A model generated the notes under the pieces. That model was not told the origin of the DNA and did no database searches. It worked only from the letters and a program-made list of their open reading frames with translations. A stretch of DNA of 64,000 nt from JBBDMC01 sp963775235 (GTDB taxonomy: Bacteria; Pseudomonadota; Alphaproteobacteria; Rhizobiales; Kaistiaceae): assembly GCA_963775235.1 (NCBI GenBank), contig CAVZHY010000005.1, positions 434,001-498,000 on the forward strand. The letters are read 5' to 3'. Positions 60,183 through 64,000 of this stretch are shown in pieces. The first letter of the stretch is position 1, and the number at the start of each line of letters is the position of its first letter. The position numbers were made by a program, and so were the translations under genes.

Positions 60183-60578
60183 ATGCGTTTCAAGTCTGCA
60201 AACGTTTCGAAGGCCGCTGTGATGGCTGTCGGCATGGCGCTTGGCCTGGTTCTTGTGCCCGCTGGGGCAGAGGCAATCTCGCGCTACAACTCGACCGCGA
60301 TGCCCTGTTCGGCGATCCAGGCGACCGTCGCCAGGGAAGGGGCGGTCATCCTGCGCTGGACGCAGCCGCCGCAGAACATCCTGCGGTTTGACCGGTATGT
60401 GGCCGGCAACCAGTATTGCGACACCGAGGAACGGGCCACGGCGACGAGCGTCCCCTCCGCCGACCAGGCCCAATGCCCGGTCTACGCCTGCCGCCATTTC
60501 GAGCCGCGCGATTTTTTGTTCGGGCTCGACGACTCCGGCTCTGGGCCCGACGGCGGTCCGCGACAGGGCCAACGCTGA
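60183..60578 (+). CDS. Small secreted four-cysteine protein, opposite the Anbu cluster
   Basis: A 131-residue exported protein of unknown function. Signal peptide MRFKSANVSKAAVMAVG/MALGLVLVPAGAEA, then a domain of about 100 residues with four cysteines (MPCSAIQATVAREGAVILRW; NQYCDTEE; AQCPVYACRHFEPRDF), likely two disulfides. No catalytic motif. It is divergent from Anbu (166-base gap) and convergent with the transglutaminase gene, splitting the cluster. The SD is GGAG 8 bases before the ATG. Similar proteins seem common in Hyphomicrobiales. Confidence 0.65.
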   Translation: MRFKSANVSKAAVMAVGMALGLVLVPAGAEAISRYNSTAMPCSAIQATVAREGAVILRWTQPPQNILRFDRYVAGNQYCDTEERATATSVPSADQAQCPVYACRHFEPRDFLFGLDDSGSGPDGGPRQGQR

Positions 60579-60595
60579 CCGGCATTCGTGCCGGG

Positions 60596-61462
60596 TCAGG
60601 ATTGCTGCTGCCGCTGTACGGCGCCCGGTCCAGGCCGCCGTGGCTGTCCAAGGCGCTCGATCGTCACCTTGACGGCAAGGCTTTCGCCCTCGCCGCCGTA
60701 GTGGGCACCGCGCACCGGCGCCGCTCCGAGGTAATCGAGGCCGACCGCCACGCGGACGTAGGCATCGGTCGGGCAGACACCGTTCGCGGGGTCGAAGCCG
60801 ACCCAGCCGAGATCGTCGATCAGCACCTCGGCCCATGCGTGGCCGGCGGGGGACTCGGTCGCCTCGCTGACGTTCAGCAGGTAGCCGCCCGCGTATCGGG
60901 CCGGCACGCCGAGGTGACGGACGGCGGCGATGAAGATGTGGGCGAAGTCCTGGCAGACGCCGTGACCGAGCGCGAACGCCTCCATGGCGCTGGTGCCGGT
61001 GTCGGTAGCGTCGACCTCGAAGCGCATGCGCTGGCGAATGCCGTCCATGACGGCGTGCATGAGGTCGATCCGGTTGGTGTCGGCGGCCGCATTGGCGGCG
61101 ACGCCATCGGCAAATGCGCGGATGGCGCCATCGGCGGTGGTGAGGGCAGTGTCGCGCAGGAACACCACCGGGGGAAACCTCTCGACCTGACCGGTAATGA
61201 TCCCGTCGGTATCGACGGTCTCGACGTTGCCGTGGGCGACGATGGCGAGTTCGTCGATCGGGCCCTCGACCGTGAAGTTGTGAACCACGTTGCCAAACGG
61301 ATCGGTGGTCTGGCGCAGGCGGCAGTCGCGGTCGACGTCGATGCGCCAGTTGACGACGAACAGTCCATCGTAGCCGCGTGGCGTAAGTCTCAGCGTCTGG
61401 ATCGCACGGGTTGCCGGTCGCTGGTAGGTGTAGATGGTCTCGTGGCGGACGGCGAGGCGCAT
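60596..61462 (-). CDS. Transglutaminase-like protein of the Anbu cluster
   Basis: A 288-residue protein with a beta-rich N-terminal domain (VRHETIYTYQRPATRAIQTLRLTPR) and a transglutaminase/cysteine-protease core. Catalytic Cys in GHGVCQDFAHIFIAAVRHLG, His in GHAWAEVLI and Asp in GFDPANG are all present. Bacterial members probably cleave or join amide bonds rather than crosslink. It lies 10 bases downstream of the alpha-E gene in the operon ATP-grasp - alpha-E - transglutaminase. Confidence 0.92.
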   Translation of the reverse strand: MRLAVRHETIYTYQRPATRAIQTLRLTPRGYDGLFVVNWRIDVDRDCRLRQTTDPFGNVVHNFTVEGPIDELAIVAHGNVETVDTDGIITGQVERFPPVVFLRDTALTTADGAIRAFADGVAANAAADTNRIDLMHAVMDGIRQRMRFEVDATDTGTSAMEAFALGHGVCQDFAHIFIAAVRHLGVPARYAGGYLLNVSEATESPAGHAWAEVLIDDLGWVGFDPANGVCPTDAYVRVAVGLDYLGAAPVRGAHYGGEGESLAVKVTIERLGQPRRPGPGAVQRQQQS

Positions 61463-61472
61463 GGGTGCGGGT

Positions 61473-62417
61473 TCAGGTCAGGTACTGCTCGGTGATCGCG
61501 ACGCCGAGCCGGTGGTTGTCGGCGATGAACTCGGTCAGGAATTCGTGCAGGCCCTTCTTCTGGAAGATTTCGGAGATGCCGGCGTTGGCGAGGCGCGCGT
61601 GAATCGAGCGCGCGGCGCGCTGGGCCGGGCCCTGTCGGCCATACGCCTGCGAGAGCTGGTCGAGGAACGACGTCAGGTTCTCATAGCAGCTCGCCAGCGA
61701 TCGCGGCATTTGCCGGTTGAGCACCAGCAGGTCGGCGATAAGCCATGGTTTCAGGCTCTCGTGGTAGACCCAGCGATAGGCCGTGACCGAAGAGACTGAG
61801 CGCAGGATCGACGACCACTGGAAGTAGTCGAGGCCGCCGCCCACCGGTGACCCTGCCGGCAGCAGCAGGTGATACTTCACGTCGAGGATGCGAGCGGTGG
61901 AGTCGGCGCGTTCGAGGTAGACGCCGAGGCGCAGGAATGAATAGGCGTCGTTCCGCAACATCGTCCGGTAGGCGGCGCCGTCGAAGCGGAGGCACGCCTC
62001 CTTCACGCTGTTCAGGAACTCGCTCAGCGTGTCGCGGTCCATCCGGGCGCCGTCGAACCGCTTGAGGTCGAGCCAGCCGGCGTTGATCGCCTCCCACATG
62101 TCGGTGGTGAGCGCCGTGCGTTCGGCGCGCCCGTTGTGGCGTGCCTTCTCCAGGCAACGCTTGATGCTGGAGGGGTTGTCGCCGGAAAAGGCAAGGAATT
62201 CGATCACCGAATCGCGGTCGGCGTTCTCGTTGGCGGCGTTGAAGGCGGAGAGGGCACCCGCCGCCGCCAGCGCCGATTCCCATTCGTTGGTCTCGCCGGC
62301 GTAGGAGATGGGGATCGCGGTGAGGCGCTGGGCGGCGTCGATGATACGGGCGGTGTTGTCGGCGCGCTCCACGTAGCGGGCCAGCCAGAACAGGCTGTCG
62401 GCGGAGCGGCTCAGCAT
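61473..62417 (-). CDS. Alpha-E domain protein (DUF403)
   Basis: A 314-residue all-helical protein of the alpha-E family. It opens with LSRSADSLFWLARYVERADNTARIIDAA, the family hallmark, and carries an ARILDVKYHLLLP segment. Its biochemical role is unknown; comparative genomics places it with circularly permuted ATP-grasp enzymes as an accessory in making or attaching a peptide-like product. It begins two bases after the ATP-grasp stop. Confidence 0.93.
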   Translation of the reverse strand: MLSRSADSLFWLARYVERADNTARIIDAAQRLTAIPISYAGETNEWESALAAAGALSAFNAANENADRDSVIEFLAFSGDNPSSIKRCLEKARHNGRAERTALTTDMWEAINAGWLDLKRFDGARMDRDTLSEFLNSVKEACLRFDGAAYRTMLRNDAYSFLRLGVYLERADSTARILDVKYHLLLPAGSPVGGGLDYFQWSSILRSVSSVTAYRWVYHESLKPWLIADLLVLNRQMPRSLASCYENLTSFLDQLSQAYGRQGPAQRAARSIHARLANAGISEIFQKKGLHEFLTEFIADNHRLGVAITEQYLT

Positions 62418-62418
62418 C

Positions 62419-63835
62419 TCATGCGTCCAGGACCCAGGTGTCCTTGGTGCCGCCGCCTTGGCTCGAGTTGACCACCAGCGACCCGTCGATGAGCGCGACG
62501 CGGGTCAGGCCACCGGGAACGATGCGGACCTTGTCGGCGCCCGAGAGCACGAAGGGGCGGAGATCGACGTGGCGCGGGGCGATGCCGGAATCAACGAACG
62601 TCGGCGAGGTCGACAGCGCCAGCGTCGGCTGGGCGATGAAATTGTCCGGGTTGGCCTTGATCTTCTCGGCGAAGGCCTCGCGCGTCTTCTTGTCGGCGGC
62701 CGGGCCGACCAGCATGCCGTACCCGCCCGAGCCGGCGACCTCCTTGACCACCATCTCCTCGATATGGTCAAGCACGTGCGACAGCGCGGCCGGCTCGCGG
62801 CAGCGCCACGTCGGCACGTTGTTGAGGATCGGCTCCTCGCCGAGATAGAAACGCACTATCTCCGGCATGTAGGAATAGACCGCCTTGTCGTCGGCAACGC
62901 CGGTGCCGACGGCGTTGGCGAGCGTGATGTTGCCGGCGCGGTAGGCGTTCATCAGGCCGGGAACGCCGAGGAGGAAGTCCGGACGGAAGGTCAGGGGGTC
63001 GAGGAAATCGTCGTCGAGGCGCCGGTAGAGTACGTCGACGCGCTTCGGTCCTTCGGTGGTGCGCATGAAAACTGCCTCGTCACGCACCAGCAGGTCGCGG
63101 CCTTCCACAAGCTCGACGCCGAGCTTGTCGGCGAGGAAGGAGTGCTCGTAGTAGGCGCTGTTGAACGGTCCGGGAGTCAGAAGTGCCACCGTCGGCTCCT
63201 CGGGTGCGCCGGCCGGCGCTACCGAGAACAGCGTTGCCAGTAGTTCCTCCGGGTAGTTCTCGATCGGAGCGATGCGGTTGATCGCGAAGAGGTCGGGAAA
63301 CAGCCGCATCATGACCTCGCGGTTCTCCAGCATGTAGGAGACGCCCGAGGGCGTGCGGACATTGTCCTCCAGCACGTAGAAGTCCTGATCGTCGACGCGG
63401 ACGACGTCGATGCCGGCGATGTGCACGTAGATGCCGTGGTTGATCCGGTGGCCGGCCATCTCCGGACGGAAATAGGGGTTGCGGTAGATGAGATCGGCGG
63501 GGACCTTGCCGGCGGCAAGGATCTCGCCGTCGCCATAGATGTCGGCGAGGAATCGATTGAGGGCGGTGACGCGTTGCGCAAGTCCCGTGGACAGTCGCTG
63601 CCACTCGGCGCGGGTGAGCACGCGCGGGATTATGTCGAAGGGAATGATTTGTTCTTCGGCGTCGGTGCCGCCGTAGACCGCGAACGTGATGCCGATCCGG
63701 CGAAAGAGCAGCTCGGCCTCGGCGCGGCGCTGGGCGAGGATGTTGGGGGGCGTCGAGTTCCAGCCAGCGCTGCAGGAATTCATACCCCGGCCGGCAGGTG
63801 CGCTCGTCGGCGAACATCTCGTCGAATGCGGTCAT
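62419..63835 (-). CDS. Circularly permuted ATP-grasp protein (one apparent frameshift)
   Basis: Reconstructed to 471 residues. It belongs to the circularly permuted type 2 ATP-grasp (DUF404/DUF407) family, thought to ligate an amine to a carboxylate with ATP, as glutathionylspermidine synthetase and other amidoligases do. Segments: RAEAELLFRRIGITFAVYGG, YRNPYFRPEMAGHRINHGIY, YVLEDNVRTPSGVSYMLENRE. One extra base in GAGTTC (63755-63760) shifts the frame at WLE; with one base removed it reads WLESTPPNIL or WLDSTPPNIL, as expected. The first 25 residues (MTAFDEMFADERTCRPGYEF) come from the other frame. First gene of the operon. Confidence 0.92.
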
Positions 63836-63954
63836 GGGTCCTTCCCGTGATGACGTCCGGGCAGAGCCATCCTAACCCGACGTGCAAGAAGGACGCCAAT
63901 CCTCTGCTTGCTTCGATGCCGCTGCGGAATTGACTTGCGGGTCCGGGAACGGCC

Positions 63955-64000
63955 TCAGGCGGCGACGCCCTGGCTCTCGACGCGCGGTTCCAGCGCCGCC
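63955..64000 (-). CDS. Possible C-terminal end of a gene cut by the window edge
   Basis: An open minus-strand frame ends AALEPRVESQGVAA and TGA at 63955-63957. It is only 14 codons, so it is a weak call; it may belong to a gene upstream of the ATP-grasp operon. The 119 bases between it and that operon presumably hold the operon's promoter. Confidence 0.2.
   Translation of the reverse strand, partial: AALEPRVESQGVAA

Overview
The window is GC-rich (roughly two thirds G+C by eye), tightly packed chromosomal DNA of an alphaproteobacterium, most likely Hyphomicrobiales (Rhizobiales) or a close relative. The support is the CckA hybrid kinase, a single-cysteine DksA, the F1-ATPase zeta inhibitor, the Usg protein, ETF-ubiquinone oxidoreductase, a candidate alphaproteobacterial-type LexA box at recA, and the familiar series recA - alaS - icd - trmJ - rpsD - grx4/bolA - purLQSC - zeta - purB. 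I see no tRNA, rRNA, CRISPR array, insertion sequence or prophage. About 65 protein genes fill nearly all of it; the longest gene-free stretch is about 320 bases (5497-5814).

Layout. 0.1-5.5 kb (minus strand): sixA-ycjX-ycjF, an SH3/glycine-zipper envelope protein, dksA and a FliO-like membrane protein. 5.8-8.4 kb: cckA. 8.3-13.3 kb: a DHFR-like reductase, a PAPS sulfotransferase, the pseudouridine catabolic pair psuK/psuG and a LOG-family protein. 13.3-20 kb: an RNase J/CPSF-type metallo-hydrolase, recA with its promoter, a VOC protein, an Asp/Asn beta-hydroxylase-like protein and alaS. 20-28 kb: a CPA2 antiporter, icd, an HdeD-like protein, trmJ, rpsD and an MgtA-type P-ATPase. 28-37 kb: a purine operon (purC-purS-small coiled-coil gene-purQ-purL) with bolA and monothiol glutaredoxin downstream, then the zeta inhibitor, a porin-like protein, a YetF pair and purB. 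37-47 kb: MAPEG, an S58 peptidase, and a branched-chain amino-acid-type ABC system (two divergent binding proteins; livM-livH-livF-livG) with two secreted alpha/beta hydrolases between its parts. 47-58 kb: two MFS carriers, a family 4 uracil-DNA glycosylase, a sorbosone-dehydrogenase-like protein, ETF-QO, a two-piece xdhC with a mobA-like gene, a membrane cyclic-nucleotide-binding protein, usg and a cyclophilin-fold protein. 58-64 kb: an SDR and the Anbu (bacterial proteasome-like) cluster: Anbu, transglutaminase, alpha-E protein and circularly permuted ATP-grasp, with a small secreted cysteine protein on the opposite strand.

A dominant feature is a series of single-base frameshifts in conserved, partly essential genes (cckA twice, recA, alaS, psuK, psuG, the metallo-hydrolase, livG, the ATP-grasp gene, the DHFR-like gene). 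These are far more likely to be sequence errors than real mutations. At least four become in-frame when a GAACTC/GAGTTC hexamer is reduced to GANTC, the CcrM methylation site, which suggests base-calling trouble at methylated adenines. Affected genes are annotated over their reconstructed full length.

The most biologically unusual locus is the Anbu / ATP-grasp / alpha-E / transglutaminase cluster at the right end. Its parts are known families, but their substrate and product are not established.
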